From: a virus
Length of the DNA stretch: 49,786 nucleotides
Strand: one strand, 5' to 3'
IMG/VR virus record: IMGVR_UViG_3300009285_010839
Span: 1 to 49,786 of that record
Under the pieces are notes generated by a model. That model was not told where the DNA came from. It ran no database searches and was given only the letters and a program-made list of their open reading frames with translations. Position numbers and translations under genes: made by a program. The stretch's first letter is position 1. The number at the start of each line of letters is the position of its first letter. This document shows positions 1-7,820 of the stretch, piece by piece.

Positions 1-87
1 ACTCACGAAGCGACAGAACAAGAAGTTGAACAAGTCTATAATCATATACTAAACGAGGTGACGACTGGCAATTCCTCCCAAAGTTAA
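1..87 (+). CDS. C-terminal end of an unidentified gene (partial)
   Basis: An open frame runs from the first base of the window to a TAA at 85-87. The 28 visible residues (THEATEQEVEQVYNHILNEV, then TTGNSSQS) look like the acidic, helical end of a protein whose start lies outside the window. The product is not recognisable. The support is only the open frame and protein-like composition, so a chance frame is possible. Confidence 0.4.
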   Translation, partial: THEATEQEVEQVYNHILNEVTTGNSSQS

Positions 88-150
88 AACTTTAGGTATC
101 CTCGCACACGTTTTATGAAAAAAGTTGAACTTTACGAAAGAGAATTGAAC

Positions 151-309
151 ATGATCATCAAAACAATCTGTCCAAAATGCAAGCATAAGCAATCCTATCA
201 GAATCGAATAAAGAATATAGTCGGATGCAAGAAAAGATGCGTCTTTTGTAATCATACATTTAAGATCTATAAGAATGTTAATGATCATCAGATTGTGGAA
301 ATGAGATAA
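151..309 (+). CDS. Small zinc-ribbon protein
   Basis: A protein of 52 residues with two cysteine pairs, CPKC near the N terminus and C-x3-R-C-x2-C (CKKRCVFC) in the middle, that would bind one zinc ion. I start it at ATG 151 because its closest relative in this window (14653-14787, minus strand) aligns from IIIKTICPKCK onward; an upstream ATG at 115 would add 12 residues. Such minimal zinc ribbons are common in archaeal viruses and usually bind nucleic acid or protein. The exact role is unknown. Confidence 0.7.
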   Translation: MIIKTICPKCKHKQSYQNRIKNIVGCKKRCVFCNHTFKIYKNVNDHQIVEMR

Positions 310-357
310 TAAGTTACATAAAGTTGTTAAAGATTTTAAATATTAAGAGGTATAGCA

Positions 358-456
358 ATGAAAATAACGAAAGGAAAACTCGAATTGAAAGTTCCACCCA
401 GTAAATATCTTCAAACTATTGTTGAGGAGATCAGAGAGAATCTTCAACGTATGGGT
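358..456 (+). pseudogene. 5' part of a small gene cut by a TnpB relic
   Basis: The frame starts at ATG 358 (MKITKGKLELKVPPSKYL...) and is protein-like for about 33 residues. It then runs into the end of a transposon relic at about 457, after which the translation is antisense TnpB and not credible. The gene was probably truncated by insertion. The remaining N terminus is basic and helical and I do not recognise it. The small ORF at 864-959 could be its displaced 3' end, but that is not proven. Confidence 0.45.
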
Positions 457-860
457 GTGAGTCAACTACCCCGCATCTTAGATGCGGAGCTTGTAACTAT
501 GCTCGCTCGCAATTCATCACGAAGTGACGCTTTGAGTTCATCGCACGCTACGATTGGCTGGTTGACAACCAGCCTGCTCGTCCCGCCTTTGGCAAGACAA
601 GCGATGTTACGGGCAGCATTAAGGTCACTATGCAACGAATAACCACAAACACAGCATTGGAACATCCTGCCTTTACGATTGGCTTTGCGGATGTTTCCAC
701 AATTATTGCAAGCTTGACTCGTATAGTGACTGTTTACCAAGACAATGCTCTTGCCGAGCATTGCAGCTTTGTATTGGATAAAGTTCAAAAGTTGATTTGC
801 ACTCCAAGCACCAATCAAGCTGCGAGTTTTTTTCCTTGTTTTGCGTTTCCATTTCATACT
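457..860 (-). mobile_element. Decayed IS200/IS605-family element (TnpB C-terminal fragment)
   Basis: The minus strand at 462-857 encodes only the C-terminal quarter of a TnpB. It has the conserved region around FIQYKAAMLGK, the zinc finger (CNNCG ... CCVCG) and the last RuvC motif (HSDLNAARN). The N-terminal and central catalytic parts are missing, so it cannot be an active nuclease. At the right-end side, 457-495 holds GTGAGTCAACTACCCC followed by a hairpin (CCGCATCT/AGATGCGG), the same design as the right ends of the intact elements at 1674 and 12928. Its sequence differs from the two intact TnpBs, so it is an older, separate insertion. Confidence 0.8.
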
Positions 861-863
861 GAC

Positions 864-959
864 ATGACAACAAGCGAAGAAGCACGAATAGAATTTACAA
901 AAAGAATGAGTGAGATCAATGAGGCCTATAGCGAAATAAAGAAAGAAAGAGGGATGTAA
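864..959 (+). CDS. Short helical ORF, possible remnant
   Basis: A protein of 31 residues (MTTSEEARIEFTKRMSEI...) beginning at ATG 864, just outside the TnpB relic. The stretch INEAYSEIKKERG resembles the end of a J-domain (DnaJ helix III/IV), but the HPD motif is absent, so the likeness may be chance. It may be the 3' remnant of the gene interrupted at 456. It sits 1 nt upstream of the next gene, as in a cotranscribed pair. Confidence 0.35.
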   Translation: MTTSEEARIEFTKRMSEINEAYSEIKKERGM

Positions 960-960
960 A

Positions 961-1320
961 GTGGAAAATTATAATTGTGCAGAATGTAATGTTAAATTAA
1001 CCTTGAAAGAGTATGATTATTCTACAAAAAATTATAATAAATTACTCTGCTATAATTGTCAAAGAATTGTTGATGAAGATATTATAAAAAAAGCAGAAGA
1101 GATAATTGAAAAGAGAGGAAATTCAATATCAATAACATCAGGTAAATGGCAACAAGATATGAAAGATAAGAATTTTGATCCTGCTTTCTTAGGGATGACA
1201 ATGAAGATTGCATGGGATAATGCAAGAACGTATGAAAAAACCTACGAAGAAGCGAGAGACAAACTCGGACTCTATTTTGCTGAAACTCTTGATCTTGCTG
1301 TAAAATTAACAAAGAGATGA
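961..1320 (+). CDS. Zinc-ribbon protein with helical C-terminal domain
   Basis: A protein of 119 residues starting at GTG 961, preceded by a purine-rich AGAGGGA. The N terminus has two cysteine pairs (CAEC, about residues 6-9, and CYNC, about 30-33) forming a zinc ribbon. The rest is a mostly helical, charged domain of about 80 residues. No enzymatic motif is visible. It lies in a plus-strand run of small genes (961-1673) with short gaps or overlaps. Function unknown; a DNA- or protein-binding role is the usual one for this architecture. Confidence 0.7.
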   Translation: MENYNCAECNVKLTLKEYDYSTKNYNKLLCYNCQRIVDEDIIKKAEEIIEKRGNSISITSGKWQQDMKDKNFDPAFLGMTMKIAWDNARTYEKTYEEARDKLGLYFAETLDLAVKLTKR

Positions 1321-1324
1321 AAAA

Positions 1325-1510
1325 ATGACTGAATCTATTCCAAAAATAAAAGAGTTTCAGAAAAGAAACTTTGAATACCTGAAAGAGACTACTGAAAAAT
1401 CTATTAATCTACTGAAAAAATTAAAGAAAAATATATATTGGATTATTGGGTTATTTATCATATTTGAATTGGTAAAGGCATTAATCCTTTATCACTTGGT
1501 GTGCAGATGA
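1325..1510 (+). CDS. Small single-pass membrane protein
   Basis: A protein of 61 residues with a charged helical N-terminal half (lysine- and glutamate-rich, possibly coiled coil) and one hydrophobic segment at about residues 38-56 (IYWIIGLFIIFELV...). It begins 4 nt after the stop of the preceding gene, and its TGA overlaps the ATG of the next ORF (1507). Function unknown. Confidence 0.65.
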   Translation: MTESIPKIKEFQKRNFEYLKETTEKSINLLKKLKKNIYWIIGLFIIFELVKALILYHLVCR

Positions 1511-1608
1511 TAAAAAAATTAATAAATTATCAACATTTTGGAAAAGATAATTTATTGTATTATGAAATAGAATTATTTGGTATAAAATATAAGATAAAGA
1601 GAAGATAA
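1507..1608 (+). CDS. Small basic protein
   Basis: A protein of 33 residues (MIKKLINYQHFGKDNLLYYE...) whose ATG overlaps the upstream stop (ATGA), a sign of translational coupling. It is rich in lysine, tyrosine and isoleucine. No motif is recognised. It is supported by the overlap geometry and by the next ORF starting 2 nt after its stop. Confidence 0.5.
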   Translation: MIKKLINYQHFGKDNLLYYEIELFGIKYKIKRR

Positions 1609-1610
1609 AA

Positions 1611-1673
1611 ATGAATTCAAAAAAAGCTATTGAAATTGTTAAAGAATATTTTGCTGATCTCAAAGGAGCAAAT
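1611..1673 (+). pseudogene. 5' part of a gene interrupted by a TnpB element
   Basis: ATG 1611 opens MNSKKAIEIVKEYFADLKG, then at 1674 the sequence enters the right end of the IS element, and the frame ends soon after inside it. Joining codon 1671-1673 to the sequence after the element (about 3012) keeps the frame into KISFCKICWCMAKK. The product would therefore have been a zinc-ribbon protein of roughly 50 residues. The downstream half may instead be an independent small gene that lost its start, as its relative at 14894-15013 begins only four residues before the equivalent of that motif. Confidence 0.5.
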
Positions 1674-3011
1674 GTGACATCCTCTCCACCCTAAAATCAT
1701 AGATTTTGAGGATGGAGCTTCCAACGACAGAGCTTGTTGAAGGTTTTGTCGTTATAGTTCCTGCTTCATTGGCAATACTTGCAACCGATTGCTCGGCTGT
1801 AGGGGTGTTGTCTCCACAGGCGTATAGGTTTTGGGCAGTCCGCCCATACCATTTCGAATATTAATTGAGGCGTTCAAGTCACGATGGCAAACAAAACCAC
1901 ATTTTGGGCAAGAAAATTGTCTTTCAGACAAAGGCATCTCCTTGATAATTCCACAATTGGAACAGGTCTTGCTTGTGTTCGCTGGATTAACTTCTATGAA
2001 TCGCCCACCGCTTGTTACAGCTTTGTAGGACAACATCTTAGTGAAATTATTCCAAGAAGCATCGTTTATGCTTTTAGCGAAAATATGATTTTTCAGCATA
2101 GATGTGATATTGAGCTTCTCAACATTGATGATAGTAAAATTATTAGTTATTGTCCTGCTGAGCTTGTGCAAGAAGTCAGCACTTTGGTTACTGACTTTCA
2201 GATGTTGTTTTGCCAGTTTAAATCTTGCTTTTCTTCTGTTAGCAGAACCTTTGACTTTTCTACTAAGTCTTCTCTGCAAGAGTTTAAGTCTGTGTTCGGA
2301 TTGGATAAGATGTCTGGGATTAGCTATGACTTCACCATTGCTCAAGGTAGCAAAGTTCTCAAGACCAACATCAATACCAATCTTTTCTTTAGATTGATGG
2401 ACAACGGCTTTGTCTGGAAGTTCACAACTGAAGATAGCAAACCATTGACCAATCTTATTCTGTTTGATGGTCAGTGTCTTAATCTTACCTTTAGGGATAC
2501 GATGCAAGATGATGGGAATATTGCCTATCTTGCTAAGATGCAATCGTTTTTCAGACAATATCTTAAATCCGCTTTGAGGAAATGTGATGCTATTAACTCT
2601 GCTTTTGAATCTTGGAAAACCTTTTTGTTTGCAGGATTTATCTTTCACCCTACGAAAGAAGTTAGAAAATGCCTTGTGAACTCTATCAGAAACATTCTGT
2701 ACAACTTGAGAATGGATAGGATATTTCCCTTTTATCAGTTTGTTATAGTCGAACTTTCTAAGTGTCTTCTTAGTTGTTTTATAAGTATTGATAGACGATT
2801 CAAGAAGCTTGTTATATATTGCTTTGCAAACTTTCAAAGAAGTTATTATCTTAACCTTCTGTTTTTTAGAAGGGTACAGGCGATATTGATACATCAACAA
2901 GCTCATAGAGGTGTAGATTATGTTTGAATTTATATATTTATTGGTTTTTAAGCCGATTCATCTCCCACCTGCCTACGGGCAAGGTCGGAGTCTTCTCGCC
3001 ACGAGAGATAA
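1674..3011 (-). mobile_element. TnpB-only IS200/IS605-family element, copy A
   Basis: Comparison with copy B (12928-14252) defines the ends. Both begin at the plus-strand left with GTGACATCCTCTCCA plus a hairpin. Both end on the other side with a near-identical left-end region of about 95 bp (roughly 2910-3011), containing the hairpin CCTGCCTACGGGCAAGG, followed by the GATAAA boundary. There is no tnpA, so it moves only if a transposase is supplied in trans. No target duplication is seen, as expected for the peel-and-paste mechanism. It inserted into a small gene (1611-1673 plus 3012-3102). Confidence 0.85.
1752..2906 (-). CDS. tnpB: TnpB RNA-guided nuclease (IS605 family), copy A
   Basis: A protein of 384 residues, the normal TnpB length. 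The N-terminal helix-turn-helix and beta-barrel part starts MSLLMYQYRLYPSKKQ. The RuvC-like core has its catalytic acids in GIDVGLENFATLS (D), INVEKLNI (E) and HRDLNAS (D). The zinc finger is CSNCG ... CPKCG. All key residues are present, so it may be active. TnpB of this family cuts DNA next to a transposon-associated motif under guidance of the omega RNA made from the 3' end of the gene and the element's right end. It is very similar to copy B but differs in the C terminus and scattered central residues. Confidence 0.95.
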   Translation of the reverse strand: MSLLMYQYRLYPSKKQKVKIITSLKVCKAIYNKLLESSINTYKTTKKTLRKFDYNKLIKGKYPIHSQVVQNVSDRVHKAFSNFFRRVKDKSCKQKGFPRFKSRVNSITFPQSGFKILSEKRLHLSKIGNIPIILHRIPKGKIKTLTIKQNKIGQWFAIFSCELPDKAVVHQSKEKIGIDVGLENFATLSNGEVIANPRHLIQSEHRLKLLQRRLSRKVKGSANRRKARFKLAKQHLKVSNQSADFLHKLSRTITNNFTIINVEKLNITSMLKNHIFAKSINDASWNNFTKMLSYKAVTSGGRFIEVNPANTSKTCSNCGIIKEMPLSERQFSCPKCGFVCHRDLNASINIRNGMGGLPKTYTPVETTPLQPSNRLQVLPMKQEL

Positions 3012-3102
3012 AATTAGTTTTTGTAAGATATGTTGGTGTATGGCTAAAAAAACAAAGGAAGGTAAATGTTGTAACTGTAAAAAAATAGGAATATTTATAT
3101 AG
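3012..3102 (+). pseudogene. 3' part of zinc-ribbon gene interrupted by IS copy A
   Basis: The frame immediately downstream of the element reads KISFCKICWCMAKKTKEGKC and ends CCNCKKIGIFI at TAG 3100-3102. The cysteine pattern CKICWC ... CCNC matches the small minus-strand zinc ribbon at 14894-15013 (CRNCWC ... CGKC). The last codons overlap the TATA-like promoter of the next gene. It has no start codon of its own outside the element, so it is most likely the displaced end of a disrupted gene. Confidence 0.55.
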
Positions 3103-3110
3103 TTTATTTA
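3087..3110 (+). promoter_or_regulatory. Early-type TATA promoter for the glycan cassette
   Basis: GGAATATTTATATAGTTTA lies 25-35 nt before ATG 3124, the right distance for an archaeal TATA box and a nearly leaderless message. The core ATTTATATAGTTTA recurs upstream of several other genes in this window (6630, 15960, 16480, 20240). Confidence 0.65.
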
Positions 3111-3123
3111 GTTTATTTCAATC

Positions 3124-3759
3124 ATGAAGATTCTGTTGACTGTCTCGTGCATGCAACCGGATGTGATCCCAATATGGAAGACAACTTGGGATGTTTTAAA
3201 GAAGAACCATCCAAGTATAAAAGTGAATGTTTTTGCTGTTCCAATGTGGAAAGGTGATTTTCAAAAAGATATATTCAAAAATACATATTTTAAAGATTGG
3301 TTTAGAGAAAGAAAACATTGGATTGAAATAGGGCAGCAAGGTCATACGAATTCATACCCTCCGGAATGCACAAGATTTAAGAAACCACAATATATTATGA
3401 TAAAACAGGGTTATAGAAAGGTTGGGACCTATATGCCAAAGGATTATTATTGTTTTAATCCACCATATGATCGAATGGATGATAAGATAACTCCAAAGAT
3501 CTTAGAAAATCTTGGTTTTACTGCCTGTCTTTGGAATAAAAATATTATAATGTTGAAAAAATGCAACAAACCATTGCCTGAAGATTATGAGATTATTAGG
3601 ACAAAAATAGATATTGAAGAACGTAATCCAGATGATATTCAGATTATCTTTGATAAGCTTGATAAATCATTATTCGATTTTGAAACTAAAGGATGTGAAT
3701 TTGTTACGTTTAGAGATTTATTTAAAGAATGTTTCCTTAAAGAAGAGGTGCGAGTTTGA
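3124..3759 (+). CDS. Polysaccharide-deacetylase-like protein
   Basis: A protein of 211 residues resembling the NodB-homology / DUF2334-like polysaccharide deacetylase fold. The core motifs appear in order. IEIGQQGHTNSYPPE (about residues 67-81) corresponds to the metal-binding H-x3-S/T-H-P region. FNPPYDRMDDKITPKILENLG corresponds to the F-R-P-P motif and helix. CEFVTFRDLF is the usual last strand. The classical H-x3-H-P is reduced to GHTNS-PPE, so catalysis is uncertain. It overlaps the next gene by 4 nt (ATGA type) and heads a glycan-modification cassette. It may trim or deacetylate surface glycans of host or virion. Confidence 0.65.
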   Translation: MKILLTVSCMQPDVIPIWKTTWDVLKKNHPSIKVNVFAVPMWKGDFQKDIFKNTYFKDWFRERKHWIEIGQQGHTNSYPPECTRFKKPQYIMIKQGYRKVGTYMPKDYYCFNPPYDRMDDKITPKILENLGFTACLWNKNIIMLKKCNKPLPEDYEIIRTKIDIEERNPDDIQIIFDKLDKSLFDFETKGCEFVTFRDLFKECFLKEEVRV

Positions 3760-4646
3760 AAATTCTTCTTGTTTGTGATCTCTATTTTACTTTTAGTGCA
3801 ACAGGAATCCTTGTATTTAAAGCATTACAGGAGTTAGGTCATGATGTTAAAATATGGGATTTAAGAGTCAAAAAGAAACCTCCTGAAGGATATTTTGATT
3901 TATCGCTTGTTTGGTCAAATGAAATACCATATCCAAATTATTTAAATTCAAAATATAAAATTTTATTTTACTTAGATGACCCATTTTATATTAAAAAATT
4001 TTATCAAGATAAACATGATATATCATTTGAAGAACTTATAAAATTATATAATTATCAATTCTTTTCTCTTAATAAGATCCCAGGATACGAAGATCACTGG
4101 CTCCCTATGGGTGCTGATCCTGATATTTTTTTTAAAATAGAGAAAATAAAAAGGCAGACAGAAAGTGTTCTTTTCTTTGGTACGAACAGAAAAGGATATA
4201 GGGAAAATTTTGTAAGAGAAATTCAGAAAAAATTAAAGAAGAAAGGAATTAAAACTTACATTTGTGGTAATGGTTGGAAAGGTTTTGAAAATTGGAGTAG
4301 AAAACCTTTTTATCTTTCTGAACTTAATGAAATTCTTAATAATGTTGATATTGTTTTTAACATCCATGTTGGCGACATTTCTCCTTCTGACAAAGTTCAC
4401 GTTATAACATGTACAGGTAGTTGCCTTTTGCTCGATGGAAATACCGAAGGATACAAAGAATGCTACCCCATGGCTCCTACATGGAAAGATAATGATGATC
4501 TTGTAGAGAAAATACAATATTATCTCGAACACGAGGAAGAGAGAGTTAAAATTGTAAGAGAAATGCAGGTCATAGCTCATACAAATTTTACGTATGAAAA
4601 ACAATTACAGAAAATGATTCAGAAAATTGTCGGTGGTGGATTTTGA
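3756..4646 (+). CDS. CgeB-like glycosyltransferase (GT-B fold) 1
   Basis: A protein of 296 residues. The N-terminal half begins MKILLVCDLYFTFSATGILV with a glycine-poor Rossmann start typical of DUF3880/CgeB. The C-terminal half has the donor-binding GT1-like region TGSCLLLDGNTEGYKECYP and the tail DLVEKIQYYLEHEEERVKIV, which ends in a conserved helix before the FTYEKQLQKM motif. CgeB-type enzymes transfer sugars to surface glycans or glycoproteins. It overlaps its neighbours on both sides by 4 nt. Its last 100 bases are identical to those of the next gene, suggesting gene conversion. Confidence 0.8.
   Translation: MKILLVCDLYFTFSATGILVFKALQELGHDVKIWDLRVKKKPPEGYFDLSLVWSNEIPYPNYLNSKYKILFYLDDPFYIKKFYQDKHDISFEELIKLYNYQFFSLNKIPGYEDHWLPMGADPDIFFKIEKIKRQTESVLFFGTNRKGYRENFVREIQKKLKKKGIKTYICGNGWKGFENWSRKPFYLSELNEILNNVDIVFNIHVGDISPSDKVHVITCTGSCLLLDGNTEGYKECYPMAPTWKDNDDLVEKIQYYLEHEEERVKIVREMQVIAHTNFTYEKQLQKMIQKIVGGGF
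4519..4619 (+). repeat. 101-bp direct repeat, copy 1 (end of glycosyltransferase 1)
   Basis: Identical over 101 bp to 5397-5497. A third, partial and inverted counterpart lies in gene 8025-8906 around 8134-8230. Identity is confined to the region encoding the C-terminal helices, while the rest of the genes has diverged. That is the pattern left by recent recombination or gene conversion between paralogues. Confidence 0.95.
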
Positions 4647-5527
4647 AAATTTTACTCGTTGCAAGTTTATTTTCAGAAGGAAATACAGCTCTTTTAGTAG
4701 CAAAGGCTTTAAATAATTTAGGACATTCCGTTTATTTTTATAATTATGTGATTGAAAAAAAAAACATAAATGAGGATTTTGATATTTGCATAGTTTGGAC
4801 GAATAGACCATTTTATCCAAAAATTCTAAAAGGAAAACCATTTGCTTATCAATACTTAGATGATCCAACATTTTGGAAATTAGCAAATCCTGAATTTCAC
4901 ATAGATCAGATGTGCAAAGATTTTGAGCACGTTTTTACTAACATGAAATGGGAAGGATATGATTCAAATCGTTATCATTTTCTTCCTTTTGGGGTTCTTC
5001 CCGAAGTTCATTCTTTCATTAACACGAGTAAAGAAGAAAGAAAGATATATGAATCAGACATTTGTTTTATTGGCACAGTTAGGGGAAATAGGGAAAATTT
5101 TATTAGAAAAATAGCTTCTAAAATTGATCTTAAAAAATATGTATTTAAAATTTGGGGTAATGGATGGGATAATATAATTAAAACTAAACCTGCTTACTTT
5201 TATGATATGTCAAAAATCCTTTCAACAAGCAAAATAATAATTACTGAACATTTTAAAAATGGTTTTAGTACTGCTGATTTTGAAAAACCCGCTATTGGAG
5301 GAGCTCTTATTTTAAGTGATCTTGATATGATAAAGGAAATCTATCCTATGTGTCCCGTGTATCATAATGAAGAAGAACTTGTTAATCTCATTAATTATTA
5401 TCTCGAACACGAGGAAGAGAGAGTTAAAATTGTAAGAGAAATGCAGGTCATAGCTCATACAAATTTTACGTATGAAAAACAATTACAGAAAATGATTGAC
5501 ATCGTAACTAATCAAAAAGCCGATTAA
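4643..5527 (+). CDS. CgeB-like glycosyltransferase (GT-B fold) 2
   Basis: A protein of 294 residues paralogous to the previous gene (MKILLVASLFSEGNTALLVA start; GNGW motif; GGALILSDLDMIKEIYPMC donor-site loop). Divergence is strong in the acceptor half, while the end (from YYLEHEEERVK) is identical in protein and DNA to gene 3756-4646. It is translationally coupled by a TGA/TTG overlap at 4643-4646 and starts with TTG. The last 20 nt overlap the convergent gene 5508-6599. The acceptor sugar is unknown. Confidence 0.8.
   Translation: MKILLVASLFSEGNTALLVAKALNNLGHSVYFYNYVIEKKNINEDFDICIVWTNRPFYPKILKGKPFAYQYLDDPTFWKLANPEFHIDQMCKDFEHVFTNMKWEGYDSNRYHFLPFGVLPEVHSFINTSKEERKIYESDICFIGTVRGNRENFIRKIASKIDLKKYVFKIWGNGWDNIIKTKPAYFYDMSKILSTSKIIITEHFKNGFSTADFEKPAIGGALILSDLDMIKEIYPMCPVYHNEEELVNLINYYLEHEEERVKIVREMQVIAHTNFTYEKQLQKMIDIVTNQKAD
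5397..5497 (+). repeat. 101-bp direct repeat, copy 2 (end of glycosyltransferase 2)
   Basis: Exact copy of 4519-4619, offset 878 bp. Recombination between the two copies would delete one gene's worth of sequence and yield a hybrid glycosyltransferase. Confidence 0.95.
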
Positions 5528-6599
5528 ATCGTTTTAATATTTTTTGAGTTATAACTTTAGGGCTTCTATTTTCTATTATCCATTTTTTTCGTCTTTCTTT
5601 TTCATAATAATCATCATTTATTCCTTTAAAAATTCTTTCAGCCCATTGTCGTGTATTGAAAAAATCAGTTATGTAATCTACAGAATCTTCGCAATTTTCT
5701 CTATTTATTAAAGTATCTGACACGATAGTTTGAGTTCCACTATATGAACATTCTAATGGAGCTATTGATGGTATTGATCTTGAAAATTGAGGAAACACAG
5801 CAAGTTTAGATTCCTTTATAATCTTGAATTTTTCATCATTACTTACATTTCCAATAAATTTTACATTTACATTTAACTCATTTTTCATATTCATGTATCG
5901 TGTCGAAATTAATGTATCATTTGGTAATTTTATCGTCATTTCATTACCATAGGAAGTACCTATTATAATTAATTCTGGGGGATTAGTAAACATAGTAAAA
6001 GCATAAAGTAATATTTCAATTCCTTTATGAAATGATAAATTCCCAACAAAAACTACCTGATGTTTCTTCTCTTTTTCTTGGATTTTATCGCTTTCTTCTA
6101 ATGGAACTGGATAATAAATTATTTCAAATTTTTCTTCTTTTATATCTTTATTTAATTGTATAATTATATTTTTTGTTATAGAAGTATTTGTGAAAATAAT
6201 ATCGAAATCTTTTATTTTTTCTAATTGATTTTTAATATGATCATTTTTGTTTTGAAAATATAGATTCCAAACAGGTATATCTAAAAAAAATATTGAAGAC
6301 TTTGCATTCCAACGCTTTGAGAATAATCTTACAATATCATAAGCGGATATGCTTGTAGCAAAAACAACATCTGATTTATACTCATCAAGTTTTTCTTCAT
6401 ATTCATCTAAAAATTTTTTATCTTGAATCGGAAGAACAATAACTTTAATATTTTCATATAATTTCTCATATTGCCGTTGATCAGTAAATAAGAAAACAGT
6501 ATTTCCTTCTCTTGCCATTTCTTCAGCTATATAAAGCTCAGAACTCTTAGAAGTATCACCATAATTTGTAGGATCCATTGAAAAAAATGCAATTTTCAT
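5508..6599 (-). CDS. GT4-like glycosyltransferase 1
   Basis: A protein of 363 residues of GT-B fold. Its N-terminal domain begins MKIAFFSMDPTNYGDTSKSS. The C-terminal Rossmann domain is marked by VVFVGNLSFHKGIEILLYAF (the usual GT4 'G-x-L...KG' strand-helix) and a late E-x7-E-like region (FPQFSRSIPSIAPLECSYSG) that holds the donor nucleotide. It is a paralogue of gene 8903-10009, which also carries KFKIIKESKLAVFP. It is read from an early-type promoter just upstream (6611-6632) and converges on glycosyltransferase 2. Confidence 0.8.
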   Translation of the reverse strand: MKIAFFSMDPTNYGDTSKSSELYIAEEMAREGNTVFLFTDQRQYEKLYENIKVIVLPIQDKKFLDEYEEKLDEYKSDVVFATSISAYDIVRLFSKRWNAKSSIFFLDIPVWNLYFQNKNDHIKNQLEKIKDFDIIFTNTSITKNIIIQLNKDIKEEKFEIIYYPVPLEESDKIQEKEKKHQVVFVGNLSFHKGIEILLYAFTMFTNPPELIIIGTSYGNEMTIKLPNDTLISTRYMNMKNELNVNVKFIGNVSNDEKFKIIKESKLAVFPQFSRSIPSIAPLECSYSGTQTIVSDTLINRENCEDSVDYITDFFNTRQWAERIFKGINDDYYEKERRKKWIIENRSPKVITQKILKRFNRLFD

Positions 6600-6608
6600 G
6601 AATATTAC

Positions 6609-6634
6609 AAATTATTTAAACTATATAAATGTTC
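6609..6634 (-). promoter_or_regulatory. Early-type TATA promoter
   Basis: On the minus strand AACATTTATATAGTTTAAAT precedes the ATG at 6599 by about 15-30 nt. It is the same 20-nt motif found upstream of 15892 and 16450. Confidence 0.7.
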
Positions 6635-6838
6635 TTACATTAATGATACTCTAGCGTGTAATGGTACTGTTGCAGTTTCTCCGAATAGAGCTGGAGGTCC
6701 TTGAAATGCACTTGGAATTTGAGCTAAACCCCGACTTTGTGCAGCGACATCCTTCTTCGTAGCTCTTCCTACCAAAACTCCAACTCCTACACCAACAGCC
6801 AATACTAACAATCCCATCAATGCTTTATTTTTTGCCAT
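6635..6838 (-). CDS. Small membrane-anchored protein
   Basis: A protein of 67 residues with a lysine-containing start (MAKNKALMGLLVLAVGVGVG) and one glycine-rich hydrophobic segment at about residues 7-25. A polar tail of about 40 residues follows. TTTCCTCC on the plus strand just beyond the start gives a GGAGGAAA ribosome-binding site on the coding strand. It ends within the promoter region of the 5508-6599 gene. Function unknown; the fold recalls single-pass virion or spanin-like proteins, but nothing specific supports that. Confidence 0.65.
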   Translation of the reverse strand: MAKNKALMGLLVLAVGVGVGVLVGRATKKDVAAQSRGLAQIPSAFQGPPALFGETATVPLHARVSLM

Positions 6839-6901
6839 TTTCTTTCCTCCATAATTATATTATTTCTTCGTATGTCTCTTCTATCACTTTTTTAATCATT
6901 T

Positions 6902-7378
6902 TCATCTCCTTGATTTTACTATTAATACAATAATACTAATAACAATGATCCCACCAACAACCCAAGGTAACACTGATTTCTCTTCATTAGTTTGTAATGA
7001 TGTAGCATTTTCTCCATTTCTTCGATCTAAAGCACAGACACCACATTCCTTTGTTGTCCCGTTCAAACTTGGATCATCTATTAATTCCCTAAACTCATTT
7101 CTTAATGTTCTAATCTCATCAACATCCATTTTAGGTTTATTTCTTGCTTCATCAAATCTCTCTTTAAATTCTGAAACTTTTTCTGAAAATTCAGGATCTT
7201 CTCCTGCCGAATGCTCTATAAGCTCACGTAGGTGATGGGAGCTAGCTAATTTTGCGTGCTTGACACTACACCATTGATGAGGGACACCTTTTGTATTTTC
7301 AGTTAAATGTTCTTCCACACATAAAATGTTATCTAAAGCACCATTTATATTGTACTGGACTAAAGATTCTGAGACCAT
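6902..7378 (-). CDS. Membrane-anchored Cys/His-rich helical protein
   Basis: A protein of 158 residues, from ATG 7378 rather than the TTG three codons upstream. The N-terminal two thirds are helical with conserved-looking Cys and His (ILCVEEHL, CSVKHAKLASSHHLRELIEH) and a later CGVC, perhaps binding metal. A C-terminal transmembrane segment (VVGGIIVISIIVLIVKSRR) ends in basic residues, so the bulk would be outside if type I. It is divergently transcribed from the cysteine-rich membrane gene at 7450. Function unknown. Confidence 0.65.
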   Translation of the reverse strand: MVSESLVQYNINGALDNILCVEEHLTENTKGVPHQWCSVKHAKLASSHHLRELIEHSAGEDPEFSEKVSEFKERFDEARNKPKMDVDEIRTLRNEFRELIDDPSLNGTTKECGVCALDRRNGENATSLQTNEEKSVLPWVVGGIIVISIIVLIVKSRR

Positions 7379-7415
7379 AACTACCAATAAACTACTTTTT
7401 TATTTAAATATTGCC

Positions 7416-7443
7416 AATATTTAAATAATTAACTGATTAAATG
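7416..7443 (+). promoter_or_regulatory. Duplicated promoter segment, copy 1
   Basis: A 28-bp segment identical to 11510-11537 stands immediately before the two homologous cysteine-rich membrane genes (7450 and 11546). It contains the TATA-like AATATTTAAATAA at the right distance for a leaderless start. Because the intervals match, the ATG at 7450 rather than 7441 is the likely start of the downstream gene. Confidence 0.75.
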
Positions 7444-7449
7444 CTTTCT

Positions 7450-7818
7450 ATGGCCGAAGGAGAATCAGAAAAGAAAGGAACTGGTTTAGGTTGGATTCTT
7501 ATAGGTAGTGCTGGAGTTTTGGCGATTGTTGGTTTAGCTATGGCTTCTAAAAGCAAGACTCCAAGACATAATATTTGTTTATTGGGAGAATGTATCTCAA
7601 TTGAAGGAGAAGGAGAAGATCAGTGTTTAGGGAATAGCAATTGCCCAAGATTTGAACTTGTTTCGCATACCGAATGTAGAAATGGACGTTGTATTAATGT
7701 TTTTGGAATAGGACAAGATGAATGTGATATTGGCCAACCCTGCATTGATTTTAACATGATTCCAGATTTCAATTTTGATGAATCCATCTTTGTACCTGAA
7801 TTTAATCAACCATTTTGA
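7450..7818 (+). CDS. Cysteine-motif membrane protein 1
   Basis: A protein of 122 residues. An N-terminal transmembrane helix (LGWILIGSAGVLAIVGLAMA, about residues 13-32) is followed by two tandem copies of a disulphide-type unit, HNICLLGECISIEGEGEDQC and HTECRNGRCINVFGIGQDEC, each with a further cysteine about five residues later. The unit H-x2-C-x4-C-x4-x-G-x-G-x-D-x-C is, to my knowledge, common in extracytoplasmic proteins of DPANN-type archaea. It would be displayed outside the cell or on the virion. It is homologous to 11546-12340 and shares its promoter. Confidence 0.75.
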   Translation: MAEGESEKKGTGLGWILIGSAGVLAIVGLAMASKSKTPRHNICLLGECISIEGEGEDQCLGNSNCPRFELVSHTECRNGRCINVFGIGQDECDIGQPCIDFNMIPDFNFDESIFVPEFNQPF

Positions 7819-7820
7819 AT

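Noticed and set aside
1884-2927. Long plus-strand ORFs opposite TnpB copy A, with equivalents at 13125-14168 opposite copy B
   Set aside because: They are antisense to clear TnpB coding sequence, show no domain, and their similarity in the two places follows from TnpB similarity.
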